From positions 1 to 7,988 of the forward strand of contig SKOL01000636.1 of assembly GCA_007120055.1 (NCBI GenBank): a stretch of DNA of 7,988 nucleotides, in the 5' to 3' direction. A program made the position numbers and the translations under genes. Source of the stretch: Anaerobacillus sp. (lineage in GTDB: Bacteria > Bacillota > Bacilli > Bacillales_H > Anaerobacillaceae). This document shows positions 1-5,913 of this stretch, piece after piece (within the stretch, counting starts at the first letter, position 1; each line of letters starts with the position of its first letter). The notes beneath the pieces are model-generated. The model ran no database searches and was not told the DNA's origin. It saw only the letters and a list, made by a program, of their open reading frames with translations.

Positions 1-24
1 AAAAAAGTAGATTTATACGACTTT

Positions 25-30
25 AGGAGG
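25..30 (+). promoter_or_regulatory. Ribosome binding site that sets the ytpB start
   Basis: A perfect AGGAGG lies 10 bases before the TTG at 41 and only 1 base before the in-frame TTG at 32. The second spacing cannot support initiation, so the start is placed at 41. In-frame ATG codons at 71 and 74 have no comparable site upstream. Confidence 0.8.
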
Positions 31-40
31 ATTGCGACCG

Positions 41-1102
41 TTGAGTAGTATTCCAAAACAGCCATGGACGATGATGGCGAAAATTTATAAAGAAGTATTA
101 CCTCGTGTCCACCATTATTTAGATGGCTGGAAAGAGAAAGCGAGTAACATACCGAACAGTGAACTTAGAAAACAGGCATTGGCTAGCATTGAGACAAAAA
201 CGTTTCATTGTGAGGGTGGCAGCATTTACGGAATTTTAGCAGGTGCAGACATTGATAAAGTGATTCGATTTATCGTCGCTTACCAAACGATTAGTGATTA
301 TTTAGACAATCTATGTGATCGTAGCACCTCGCTTGACCCAGCAGATTTTCGCGCGCTTCACGATTCGATGCTACATGCTTTAACACCTGGTTCGCCTCTT
401 GAAAATTATTATCGATATCGCGAGGAACAAGATGATGGTGGTTATTTGCATGATCTTGTATCAACCTGTCAAGAAGTGCTGTCAACGTTGCCGAATTACG
501 ACCACATACATTCCGCGAATATTGAATTAGCTCAATATTATTGTGACTTACAAGTTCATAAACATGTAAAAAAAGAAGAGCGTGTCCCACGATTAGAGTC
601 ATGGTTTAATGATTATAAAAGTGAACTTCCTAAAATGTTTTGGTATGAATTTTCAGCATGTGCGGGTTCAACGTTAGGTATTTTTTGTCTTGTCGCATAT
701 GCAACGAATGAAGGCTTTTCTAAAAAGGATGCATCTCTTGTAAAAAATAGTTATTTCCCTTGGGTTCAAGGGCTCCATATTATGCTTGATTATTTTATTG
801 ATCAAGAGGAAGATCGTCAAGGTGGAGATTTGAATTTTTGTTTTTATTACGAAAGTGAACATAAGTTAATCGAAAGGCTTGAACACTTCGCGGTTGAAGC
901 CGATAAAAGTATTCGGCATATGCCAGATTGGCAGTTTCATTATTTTATTAATAAAGGCCTATTAGCGATTTATTTGGCAGACGAAAAGGTGAGAAAACAG
1001 AAAAAAGTAAGGGCTATTGCTAAACGACTTCTAAGAGTCGGGGGCGGTTCAACATGGTTTTTCTTTTTTAACGGTTGGTTATATCGTAGGTTAAAAAAAT
1101 GA
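41..1102 (+). CDS. ytpB: Tetraprenyl-beta-curcumene synthase (YtpB family, DUF2600)
   Basis: The 353-residue protein matches the YtpB family in length and N-terminal character (W, then IYKEVLPRVHHYL). In Bacillus this family converts heptaprenyl diphosphate to tetraprenyl-beta-curcumene, a C35 terpene that a squalene-hopene-cyclase relative can cyclise further. It is a cytosolic or membrane-associated terpene synthase without the classic DDxxD motif. Visible aspartate-rich segments are DYLDNLCDR (residues 86-94) and DYFIDQEEDR (about 250-259), which are candidates for binding Mg2+ and diphosphate. A helical stretch around EFSACAGSTLGIF lies between them. The C-terminus is basic (YRRLKK). The start is the TTG at 41, chosen from the AGGAGG at 25-30. 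The stop codon lies inside the left arm of a large palindrome. The usual Bacillus partner ytpA does not follow; speD does. The family assignment is firm; the exact substrate is inferred from the family. Confidence 0.88.
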   Translation: MSSIPKQPWTMMAKIYKEVLPRVHHYLDGWKEKASNIPNSELRKQALASIETKTFHCEGGSIYGILAGADIDKVIRFIVAYQTISDYLDNLCDRSTSLDPADFRALHDSMLHALTPGSPLENYYRYREEQDDGGYLHDLVSTCQEVLSTLPNYDHIHSANIELAQYYCDLQVHKHVKKEERVPRLESWFNDYKSELPKMFWYEFSACAGSTLGIFCLVAYATNEGFSKKDASLVKNSYFPWVQGLHIMLDYFIDQEEDRQGGDLNFCFYYESEHKLIERLEHFAVEADKSIRHMPDWQFHYFINKGLLAIYLADEKVRKQKKVRAIAKRLLRVGGGSTWFFFFNGWLYRRLKK

Positions 1103-1229
1103 GGATGGGCCAAAACGAAGTGTCAGACACCGCTAAGCACCAAATATAGACATATGATAAATCTGTACGTCTATATTTAGTAGGATCCGCGTGGTGTCAG
1201 ACACTTTTGTCCCACCCTCATTTCTTTTT
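1093..1229. repeat. Long imperfect palindrome (REP/MITE-like) and probable ytpB terminator
   Basis: The outer arms, 1099-1131 and 1193-1221, are complementary apart from three mismatches and a 4-base bulge. They begin ATGAGG and end CCTCAT, and an A-rich/T-rich extension lies beyond them. Each arm carries the near-palindrome GTGTCAGACAC (1120-1130 and 1194-1204). An inner perfect 10-bp stem pairs AAATATAGAC (1142-1151) with GTCTATATTT (1169-1178) around a 17-base loop. On the plus strand the hairpin is followed by TTTCTTTTTA (1221-1230), so it can act as an intrinsic terminator for ytpB, whose TGA (1100-1102) sits in the left arm. GTGTCAGACAC-type hairpins recall dispersed Bacillaceae REP-like elements, but that link is from memory and no transposase is present here. 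Confidence 0.7.
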
Positions 1230-1239
1230 AGTAAATCAA

Positions 1240-1352
1240 TGAATTTCATAATTCATTATTCTAGCCACATTACGAAATTTATAGTTGCGTCAAAAACATT
1301 CGCAAACTATATATTTCGTAATGTGGCTCATTTTTGGTAATTATGAAATTCA
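1240..1352. repeat. 113-bp palindromic element upstream of speD
   Basis: The ends are perfect 14-bp inverted repeats, TGAATTTCATAATT (1240-1253) and its complement (1339-1352). Inside them are perfect 16-bp arms, AGCCACATTACGAAAT (1263-1278) and its complement (1313-1328). A further arm, ATAGTTGCG (1281-1289) against CGCAAACTAT (1301-1310), has one bulged base. The central loop is about 11 bases. The whole can fold into one long, AT-rich cruciform or RNA hairpin. It has no coding capacity and no clear T-run after it. A small non-autonomous mobile element or a decayed palindrome is likely; a role in separating ytpB and speD transcription is possible. Confidence 0.7.
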
Positions 1353-1444
1353 CTTAAATGGGGTAACATAATAATATTTATTGCGAAATGTTGAATCAAC
1401 AACAGTAAAGAAACAATAATTATACTACATATGGGGGATTTATT
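1353..1444 (+). promoter_or_regulatory. speD upstream region with ribosome binding site
   Basis: GGGGGA (1433-1438) lies 6 bases before the speD ATG at 1445 and is the probable ribosome binding site. Upstream DNA is AT-rich. TATACT (1421-1426) resembles a -10 box but would start the transcript within the ribosome binding site, so it is doubtful. TTCACT (1350-1355) and TAATAT (1373-1378), 17 bases apart, are a weaker alternative that would overlap the palindrome end. No promoter is called with confidence. Confidence 0.3.
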
Positions 1445-2266
1445 ATGCTTACTCCAGAACAACGGATTACTTTGCACGGTTTTAACAACTTAACAAAATC
1501 TTTAAGTTTTAATATGTATGATATTTGTTATACAAAAACAAAAGAGGAACGGGAAGCCTACATCACTTATATTGATGAACAGTATAATGCGGACAGACTT
1601 ACCAAAATATTAAACCATGTCGCTGATATTATCGGGGCGCATGTTTTGAATACCGCCAAACAAGATTATGTTCCACAAGGAGCAAGCGTAACGATGTTAG
1701 TTTCGGAGGGGCCGATCGTTGAAGTACCAACTGAATCGTATGAAGAGTCACCGGGACCACTTCCGAATGCGGTAACGATGCAGTTAGATAAAAGCCATAT
1801 TACGGTACACACATACCCTGAATATCACCCGAGTGAAGGAATTAGTACTTTTCGAGCGGATATTGATGTCGCAACTTGTGGAGAAATTTCTCCATTAAAA
1901 GCATTAAATTATTTAATTTACTCTTTTGAGACCGATGTGATGACGATGGACTACCGCGTACGAGGATTTACGAGAGACATTAGTGGGCATAAACTATTCA
2001 TCGATCACGAAATCAATTCAATCCAAAATTACATCCCAGACGATGTAAAAGAGTTATACGACATGATTGATGTGAATGTATATCCTGATAATATATTTCA
2101 TACGAAATGTAAGCTTAAAGATTTTCAATTAGAAAATTATCTTTTCGGTTCTAAAAAAGACCAGCTAACGTCAGAAGAAGAGCGTGAAATTGAAAATCGC
2201 TTAAAAATGGAGATGGATGAAATTTTTTATGGCAAAAATATAGCAAATGTCACAAAAGAAAATTAA
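1445..2266 (+). CDS. speD: S-adenosylmethionine decarboxylase proenzyme, long E. coli-type
   Basis: This 273-residue proenzyme decarboxylates S-adenosylmethionine to give the aminopropyl donor for spermidine synthesis. It is expected to self-cleave between Lys116 and Ser117 in [13 protein letters not shown] (114-126), converting Ser117 to the catalytic pyruvoyl group and leaving beta and alpha chains. The second signature, [15 protein letters not shown] (141-155), carries Cys145, which matches the conserved catalytic cysteine of the E. coli enzyme. The length (E. coli SpeD is 264 residues) and motif order mark it as the long, proteobacterial-type class, not the roughly 125-residue SpeH/SpeD form of B. 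subtilis. The C-terminus adds a charged Glu/Lys-rich tail. The ATG at 1445 has a good ribosome binding site. No spermidine synthase gene is adjacent, so the partner must be elsewhere. Confidence 0.95.
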   Translation: MLTPEQRITLHGFNNLTKSLSFNMYDICYTKTKEEREAYITYIDEQYNADRLTKILNHVADIIGAHVLNTAKQDYVPQGASVTMLVSEGPIVEVPTESYEESPGPLPNAVTMQLDKSHITVHTYPEYHPSEGISTFRADIDVATCGEISPLKALNYLIYSFETDVMTMDYRVRGFTRDISGHKLFIDHEINSIQNYIPDDVKELYDMIDVNVYPDNIFHTKCKLKDFQLENYLFGSKKDQLTSEEEREIENRLKMEMDEIFYGKNIANVTKEN

Positions 2267-2363
2267 GCGCTTTTCCTAAAGACTGTAATATTCCGCACCT
2301 GACCTAACTCATCATCACTTTCTAGTGCATACGTTATTAATACGTAATACGGGAAATAGCAAA
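2267..2363. other. Intergenic stretch after speD
   Basis: There is no ORF with coding character. A small palindrome, ACGTTATTAATACGT (about 2332-2346), and an AAGCGCTT core just after the speD stop are visible. Neither is followed by a T-run, so no speD terminator is called here. Confidence 0.4.
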
Positions 2364-2388
2364 AAATGAGCGCCTTATTGGGCGCTCA
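2364..2388 (-). terminator. Hairpin copy 1, terminator-like on the minus strand
   Basis: TGAGCGCC (2367-2374) and GGCGCTCA (2381-2388) form a perfect 8-bp GC-rich stem around a 6-base loop. On the minus strand the stem is followed by TTTTTTG (complement of 2360-2366), the layout of an intrinsic terminator. All 25 bases are identical to 2541-2565. This copy could be the original distal terminator of the carbonic anhydrase gene, now separated from it by the inserted segment. Confidence 0.65.
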
Positions 2389-2515
2389 CAGACTATTGAC
2401 AAACGCTTGCATACGTCGTTGTTCACCCTTAAGTTCATGCTCATTACCCTCTTAAGGTAACTCCGCTGTCCTTAAGGGTTCACGCCTAGTCTGACAAGCG
2501 TTTTCAATCAGTCTG
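2389..2515. repeat. 127-bp element with 21-bp terminal inverted repeats (MITE-like or structured RNA)
   Basis: The left end (2389-2409, starting CAGACTATTGAC) and right end (2495-2515, ending TTTCAATCAGTCTG) are inverted repeats differing by one shifted base and one substitution. Inside, ACCCTTAAG (2425-2433) pairs with CTTAAGGGT (2471-2479), and TTACC (2444-2448) pairs with GGTAA (2456-2460). Three CTTAAG palindromes occur, at 2428, 2451 and 2471. GTTCAC occurs at both 2421 and 2478. The layout is compatible with a small non-autonomous transposable element or with a folded RNA. It has no ORF. It abuts hairpin copy 1 directly and lies 25 bases from hairpin copy 2. Confidence 0.6.
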
Positions 2516-2535
2516 TATATAAAGTAATATCTACA

Positions 2536-2573
2536 AAACGAAATGAGCGCCTTATTGGGCGCTCATTTCGTTT
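2536..2573. terminator. Hairpin copy 2, bidirectional terminator overlapping the carbonic anhydrase stop
   Basis: A perfect 16-bp stem (2536-2551 with 2558-2573) encloses the 6-base loop TTATTG. On the minus strand it is followed by a T-rich stretch (the arm ends TTTCGTTTTG), and on the plus strand the arm ends TTTCGTTT. It can therefore end both the carbonic anhydrase and speD transcripts. The carbonic anhydrase stop codon and preceding Gln codon form the loop, and codons for Asn-Glu-Met-Ser-Ala form one arm. Confidence 0.75.
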
Positions 2574-3133
2574 AATTCATATCCGTTCACTACAAGGTCT
2601 AGTTTTCCGGTATCAGGATCAATGACAAGACCGTGTACTGGAATCTCTTTTGGTAGTAGTGGGTGTTTTTTCACCATTTCTACACTGTGTGAGACACTTT
2701 CTTCAACGCTTGAAAAACCTTTTAACCAAGATTTAATATCGACTCCAGAAAAGTGAAGCGTTTCAATTGTATTATTGTCAATTCCTCTTTCTTCTACTTG
2801 ATCCATAATCACATTTGCTTCTAATCCTGCCATCCCACAACCGTGGTGACCGATAATACATACTTCTTCGGCTTTTAATGCGTAAATCGCAACAATGATA
2901 CTTCGCATTATACTTCCGAACGGATGAGAAATAACAGCACCCGCATTTTTAATAATTTTTGCATCTCCATTTTTTAAGTTTAAGGCCTGAGGTAGCATTT
3001 CTGTTAGACGAGTATCCATGCATGTAACAATTACTAGCTTTTTGTCTGGAAACTTAGTTGTTAAGTAAGGTTCAAACTTTCTTTCTTGTACAAAAGATTC
3101 ATTGTTTTGCAAAATCTCTTCCAATAATCTCAA
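2552..3133 (-). CDS. ytiB: Beta-class carbonic anhydrase (YtiB-like)
   Basis: This 193-residue cytosolic zinc enzyme interconverts CO2 and bicarbonate. Zinc ligands are visible as Cys38 in VTCMDTRL (36-43) and His96 and Cys99 in GHHGCGM (95-101). Asp40 and Arg42 form the conserved catalytic dyad. The segment KNAGAVISHPFGS (62-74) and the ending LVIDPDTGKLDLVVNGY match the YtiB branch of short beta-carbonic anhydrases. The protein runs about eight residues past the usual NGY end, and those codons form the terminator hairpin. The start is TTG (3133-3131) preceded by AGGGGGGGAG on the minus strand. The gene lies 109 bases downstream of mnmM on the same strand, so it may be read from the same transcript or from its own promoter. 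Confidence 0.9.
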   Translation of the reverse strand: MRLLEEILQNNESFVQERKFEPYLTTKFPDKKLVIVTCMDTRLTEMLPQALNLKNGDAKIIKNAGAVISHPFGSIMRSIIVAIYALKAEEVCIIGHHGCGMAGLEANVIMDQVEERGIDNNTIETLHFSGVDIKSWLKGFSSVEESVSHSVEMVKKHPLLPKEIPVHGLVIDPDTGKLDLVVNGYELNEMSAQ

Positions 3134-3169
3134 TAGACTCCCCCCCTACTACGAAAAAATTTCACTTCA

Positions 3170-3204
3170 ATTATAGTTTGATTGAAAGGGGGTAAGCCTG
3201 TCAA
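3170..3204 (-). promoter_or_regulatory. Possible carbonic anhydrase promoter with over-long spacer
   Basis: On the minus strand a perfect TTGACA (3204-3199) and a perfect TATAAT (3175-3170) occur in the right order, 37 bases before the TTG start. They are separated by 23 bases rather than about 17. A usable promoter may rely on the -10 box alone or need an activator. This is a weak call based on hexamer matches only. Confidence 0.3.
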
Positions 3205-3242
3205 TACAATTTTCTAAAAATTATCAAAAATTTGAATTTTAT

Positions 3243-3815
3243 TCATCTTTTTTCGATAGCGATGATAAAAGGTGGATCGTTTTTTTGATTGATAAATTGA
3301 TAGGTTAGAACATGCGCTTCTTTTTGATCAATATTTTCAACGAATTTTAGAAGCTCACCTTTTTCATTCTTTCCTTCTTCATGACCATGATAAATGACGA
3401 GAACGATAAGGCCTTCTTTTTTTAGCATTGAAAAAATATCAGTGATTGCTTTTAACGTCGTGTCTGGTTTAGTGACAATTGTTTTATCCCCACCAGGCAA
3501 ATACCCGAGATTAAAAATACACCCAGCGACCTTACCGTGATGCTTTTCAGGTATGGTTTGAAACGCGTTTTCATGACCTATTTGTGAAAGGGTTGTTTGC
3601 GTAAGGCACTCGTTTTCTAATAATCGGTTTCTAGTTTTGTTAACTGCATCTTCTTGAATGTCAAAACCATATACATGGCCAGATTCACCAACGAGCTCAG
3701 CTAAAAATAATGTGTCATGCCCATTTCCTACCGTTCCATCAATCGTAATGTCCCCTGTGGACACAGCCTCACTTAAAAGTTTTCGGGCAAAAGGAAGAAT
3801 ACCTAATACTTTCAT
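3243..3815 (-). CDS. mnmM: tRNA 5-aminomethyl-2-thiouridine methyltransferase MnmM (YtqB)
   Basis: This 190-residue class I SAM-dependent methyltransferase belongs to the YtqB family, shown in Bacillus to methylate nm5s2U to mnm5s2U at the wobble position of tRNAs such as those for Lys, Glu and Gln. The SAM-binding motif I is DGTVGNGHD (26-34). The acidic end of the second strand is GFDIQ (50-54). The family hallmark NLGYLPGGDK lies at 102-111, and YHGHEEGK (142-149) is also typical. The ATG shares its first base with the TAA of mnmL (TAATG), and AGGGGGG lies 8 bases upstream inside mnmL, so the two are probably translationally coupled. Function is inferred from family membership and operon context; full length is present. 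Confidence 0.9.
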   Translation of the reverse strand: MKVLGILPFARKLLSEAVSTGDITIDGTVGNGHDTLFLAELVGESGHVYGFDIQEDAVNKTRNRLLENECLTQTTLSQIGHENAFQTIPEKHHGKVAGCIFNLGYLPGGDKTIVTKPDTTLKAITDIFSMLKKEGLIVLVIYHGHEEGKNEKGELLKFVENIDQKEAHVLTYQFINQKNDPPFIIAIEKR

Positions 3816-4774
3816 TAGCTATTCCCCCCTTGATAAAACTTACCTTGCCAGCTATTGCGTTTTTTCAACTCGGCGTCGATACCATTTAATACGTGCCATT
3901 TATTTAGACTCCACATTGGACCGATCATTAAGTCGGCAGGACCATCACCAGTTAAGCGATGAATCACAAATTCTGGTGGGATGACTTCAAGCTGATCACA
4001 AACGAGCTGAATGTATTCGTCGGCACTCATAAATTCCAACATTCCTTTTTCGTACTGCTTTACCATCGCTGTCTTACGTAATAGGTGTAATAGGTGAATT
4101 TTTATTCCTTGGACATCAAGCTTTGCTACTTCTTTTGCTGTCTCCATCATCATGTCGTAGTTTTCCATTGGCAACCCGTTAATAATATGAGAACAAATGC
4201 GAATATTGTGCTTTCGTAATTTTTCTACGCCATCGACATACGTCTTATAATCATGGGCTCGATTAATTAAGTCAGCTGTGTTTTCGTGAACCGTTTGTAA
4301 TCCGAGCTCGACCCATAAGTAAGTTCGCTCGTTTAGCTCAGCTAAATATTCGACAACATCATCGGGAAGGCAATCAGGTCGTGTCGCAATTGAGAGACCA
4401 ACTACTCCTTCTTGCTCAAGGATCACTTCAAACATTTCTTTTAATTCTTCCACAGGAGCGAATGTATTCGTGTAAGCTTGAAAATAGCCTAGGTACTTTC
4501 CGTTCGGCCATTTTTTATGCATCTTTTCTTTGATCGAATGAAATTGTGTAATGAGGTCGTCTTTACGGTCCCCGGCAAAATCACCAGAACCACGTTCACT
4601 ACAAAATGTGCAGCCACCATGGGCGACAGTACCGTCACGATTAGGACAATCAAATCCCGCATCAAGTGGTATTTTAAAGATTTTTTCTCCAAACTGTTGG
4701 CGGAGATGATAATTCCATGAATGGTAGCGCTTCTCACCAAACATGATCGGCGTTTCTTGATCTTTAATATTCAT
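3815..4774 (-). CDS. mnmL: Radical SAM protein MnmL (YtqA), tRNA wobble uridine modification
   Basis: This 319-residue radical SAM protein belongs to the YtqA/TIGR01212 family, related to Elp3-type enzymes. Cysteines for the 4Fe-4S cluster are Cys43, Cys55 and Cys58 in a C-x11-C-x2-C arrangement (CPNRDGTVAHGGCTFC). Further family segments are SIATRPDCLPD (about 128-138) and WVELGLQT (about 154-161). In Bacillus and Streptococcus the protein works with MnmM to turn cmnm5s2U into mnm5s2U, replacing the MnmC enzyme of E. coli; its exact chemistry is not settled. The ATG at 4774 has AAAGGA 6 bases upstream; Met11 is a possible alternative start without a comparable site. It overlaps mnmM by one base and lies 78 bases downstream of the threonine aldolase gene. 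Confidence 0.9.
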   Translation of the reverse strand: MNIKDQETPIMFGEKRYHSWNYHLRQQFGEKIFKIPLDAGFDCPNRDGTVAHGGCTFCSERGSGDFAGDRKDDLITQFHSIKEKMHKKWPNGKYLGYFQAYTNTFAPVEELKEMFEVILEQEGVVGLSIATRPDCLPDDVVEYLAELNERTYLWVELGLQTVHENTADLINRAHDYKTYVDGVEKLRKHNIRICSHIINGLPMENYDMMMETAKEVAKLDVQGIKIHLLHLLRKTAMVKQYEKGMLEFMSADEYIQLVCDQLEVIPPEFVIHRLTGDGPADLMIGPMWSLNKWHVLNGIDAELKKRNSWQGKFYQGGNS

Positions 4775-4818
4775 AATTAATCCTTTCTTTCTATATCGAT
4801 AATAACTACTATAATTGG

Positions 4819-4851
4819 TTGATGAAAGCTGCGAAGCAAAACTTTCATCAA
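4819..4851 (-). other. Perfect 10-bp hairpin between threonine aldolase and mnmL
   Basis: TTGATGAAAG (4819-4828) and CTTTCATCAA (4842-4851) form a perfect stem with a 13-base loop, one base after the threonine aldolase stop. On the minus strand it is not followed by a T-run (CCAATTATAG follows), so it is not a standard terminator. It may be a weak terminator, an mRNA 3'-end stabiliser or a processing site between the two genes. Confidence 0.5.
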
Positions 4852-4872
4852 CTCAAAACTCAAAACTCAAAA
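4852..4872. repeat. Three tandem copies of a 7-bp repeat at the threonine aldolase 3' end
   Basis: CTCAAAA occurs three times in perfect tandem (4852, 4859 and 4866) and encodes the last residues, SFEF, and the stop on the minus strand. Because the unit is 7 bases, gain or loss of a copy would shift the frame at the extreme C-terminus. Confidence 0.75.
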
Positions 4873-5875
4873 CTTTTTGAACCGCGTCTTCAATTTGCTG
4901 TTTATTCAAATCATAATGTGTTGTAAAACGAACCGTCGAAGGTCCGAATGGAACAGCGAGTATCTCAGCTCTCTTTAGCATATCAATAAACTCAGATGAA
5001 TGCTTGCCTGTTTTACTAATATCGATTAAGACGATGTTTGTATCAACATTGTTGGCAATTGAAAGCTGTGGGTGTTTGTCGAGTCCTTTTGCTAGTGCTT
5101 TTGCATTTTCATGATCTTCGGCTAAACGGTCGACCATATCGTTCAAAGCAATAAGACCAGCAGCTCCAAGAATCCCAACTTGTCTTAGGCCACCCCCTAG
5201 TCTTTTTCGCCATTTACGAGCTTTTTGAATAAAATCTTTCGGCCCTGCTAAAATCGAACCGACAGGCGCCCCTAATCCTTTTGATAAACAAATTTGGACC
5301 GTTGTTGTATATTTTGTAAACTCCGTTAACGGTTCATTTAAAGCGACTGCCGCGTTGAACAGGCGGGCTCCATCTAAATGAACAGGTAGATTGTGTTCAT
5401 TTGCGACCGTAAATAGTTTTTCCATATGTGATGGTGGAATAGCGGCGCCGCCTCCACGGTTATGAGTATTTTCAAGGCAAATAAGGCTAGTGTCTGGAAA
5501 GTGAATGTCGTCCGTCCGGATCGCTTCTTTTAATTTATCTGGACAAAGTAAACCGTTTTCCGACTTAATCGTTCTAGGTTGAACCCCTGCGAATGCTGAG
5601 ATTGCCCCACCTTCATAAAAAACGATATGCGAATCTTCATCTAAAATAATTTCGTCACCCGGGCGACAATGAGTAAGTACGGCTATTTGGTTTCCTTGTG
5701 TTCCGCTAGTCACAAATAATGCCGCTTCTTTTCCTAACATTTGTGCTGCAAGTTGTTCTAATTTATTAATGGACGGGTCTTCACCGTAAACGTCATCACC
5801 AACTTCAGCGTTGTATATCGCTTCGCGCATTGCTTTTGTCGGTTTAGTAATTGTATCACTGCGTAAATCAATCAT
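4853..5875 (-). CDS. ltaA: Low-specificity L-threonine aldolase
   Basis: This 340-residue fold-type I PLP enzyme cleaves L-threonine or L-allo-threonine to glycine and acetaldehyde. The N-terminus MIDLRSDTITKPT is the family signature. His83 (DSHI) should stack on the cofactor, Asp168 and Arg171 lie in HLDGAR (166-171), and the PLP lysine is Lys199 in LSKGLGAP (197-204). Arg231 in LRQVG is also conserved. The positions match the E. coli LtaE numbering (His83, Lys197) closely. The ATG at 5875 is chosen because it begins the signature and has GGAGGA 7 bases upstream; the in-frame ATG at 5914 overlaps the probable promoter and adds 13 unrelated residues. It is first in the minus-strand run leading to mnmL, with a hairpin and 78 bases between them, so co-transcription is uncertain. 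Confidence 0.93.
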   Translation of the reverse strand: MIDLRSDTITKPTKAMREAIYNAEVGDDVYGEDPSINKLEQLAAQMLGKEAALFVTSGTQGNQIAVLTHCRPGDEIILDEDSHIVFYEGGAISAFAGVQPRTIKSENGLLCPDKLKEAIRTDDIHFPDTSLICLENTHNRGGGAAIPPSHMEKLFTVANEHNLPVHLDGARLFNAAVALNEPLTEFTKYTTTVQICLSKGLGAPVGSILAGPKDFIQKARKWRKRLGGGLRQVGILGAAGLIALNDMVDRLAEDHENAKALAKGLDKHPQLSIANNVDTNIVLIDISKTGKHSSEFIDMLKRAEILAVPFGPSTVRFTTHYDLNKQQIEDAVQKVLSFEF

Positions 5876-5882
5876 TGTTAAA

Positions 5883-5888
5883 TCCTCC
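5883..5888 (-). promoter_or_regulatory. Ribosome binding site that sets the threonine aldolase start
   Basis: GGAGGA on the minus strand lies 7 bases before the ATG at 5875-5873. This favours that start over the upstream in-frame ATG at 5914. Confidence 0.8.
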
Positions 5889-5904
5889 AATAGGCTTTTT
5901 GTGC

Positions 5905-5913
5905 ATTTTAACA
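5905..5913 (-). promoter_or_regulatory. Extended -10 promoter element for the threonine aldolase gene
   Basis: On the minus strand TGTTAAAAT gives an extended -10 (TG-n-TAAAAT), 29 bases before the ATG and upstream of the ribosome binding site. No good -35 box is seen 17-18 bases further up, which fits an extended -10 type promoter. Confidence 0.45.

Noticed and set aside
32..40. Start of ytpB at the TTG at 32
   Set aside because: It is one base from the AGGAGG, too close for initiation; the TTG at 41 has proper spacing.
291..602. 103-residue minus-strand frame inside ytpB
   Set aside because: It is antisense to a clear YtpB protein with conserved motifs, and shows no recognisable domain.
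1093..1352. CRISPR array or tRNA gene in the palindromic region
   Set aside because: The repeats are inverted, not regularly spaced direct repeats, and there is no cloverleaf or TPsiC-like box.
2389..2515. Protein-coding insertion sequence
   Set aside because: At 127 bp it has no ORF and cannot encode a transposase; only a non-autonomous element or an RNA remains possible.
3658..3984. 108-residue plus-strand frame opposite mnmM/mnmL
   Set aside because: It lies antisense to two well-identified genes, has no family resemblance and no ribosome binding site; it is a shadow frame.
4489..4740. Overlapping frames on both strands within mnmL
   Set aside because: They are shadows of the radical SAM gene across its conserved cysteine region.
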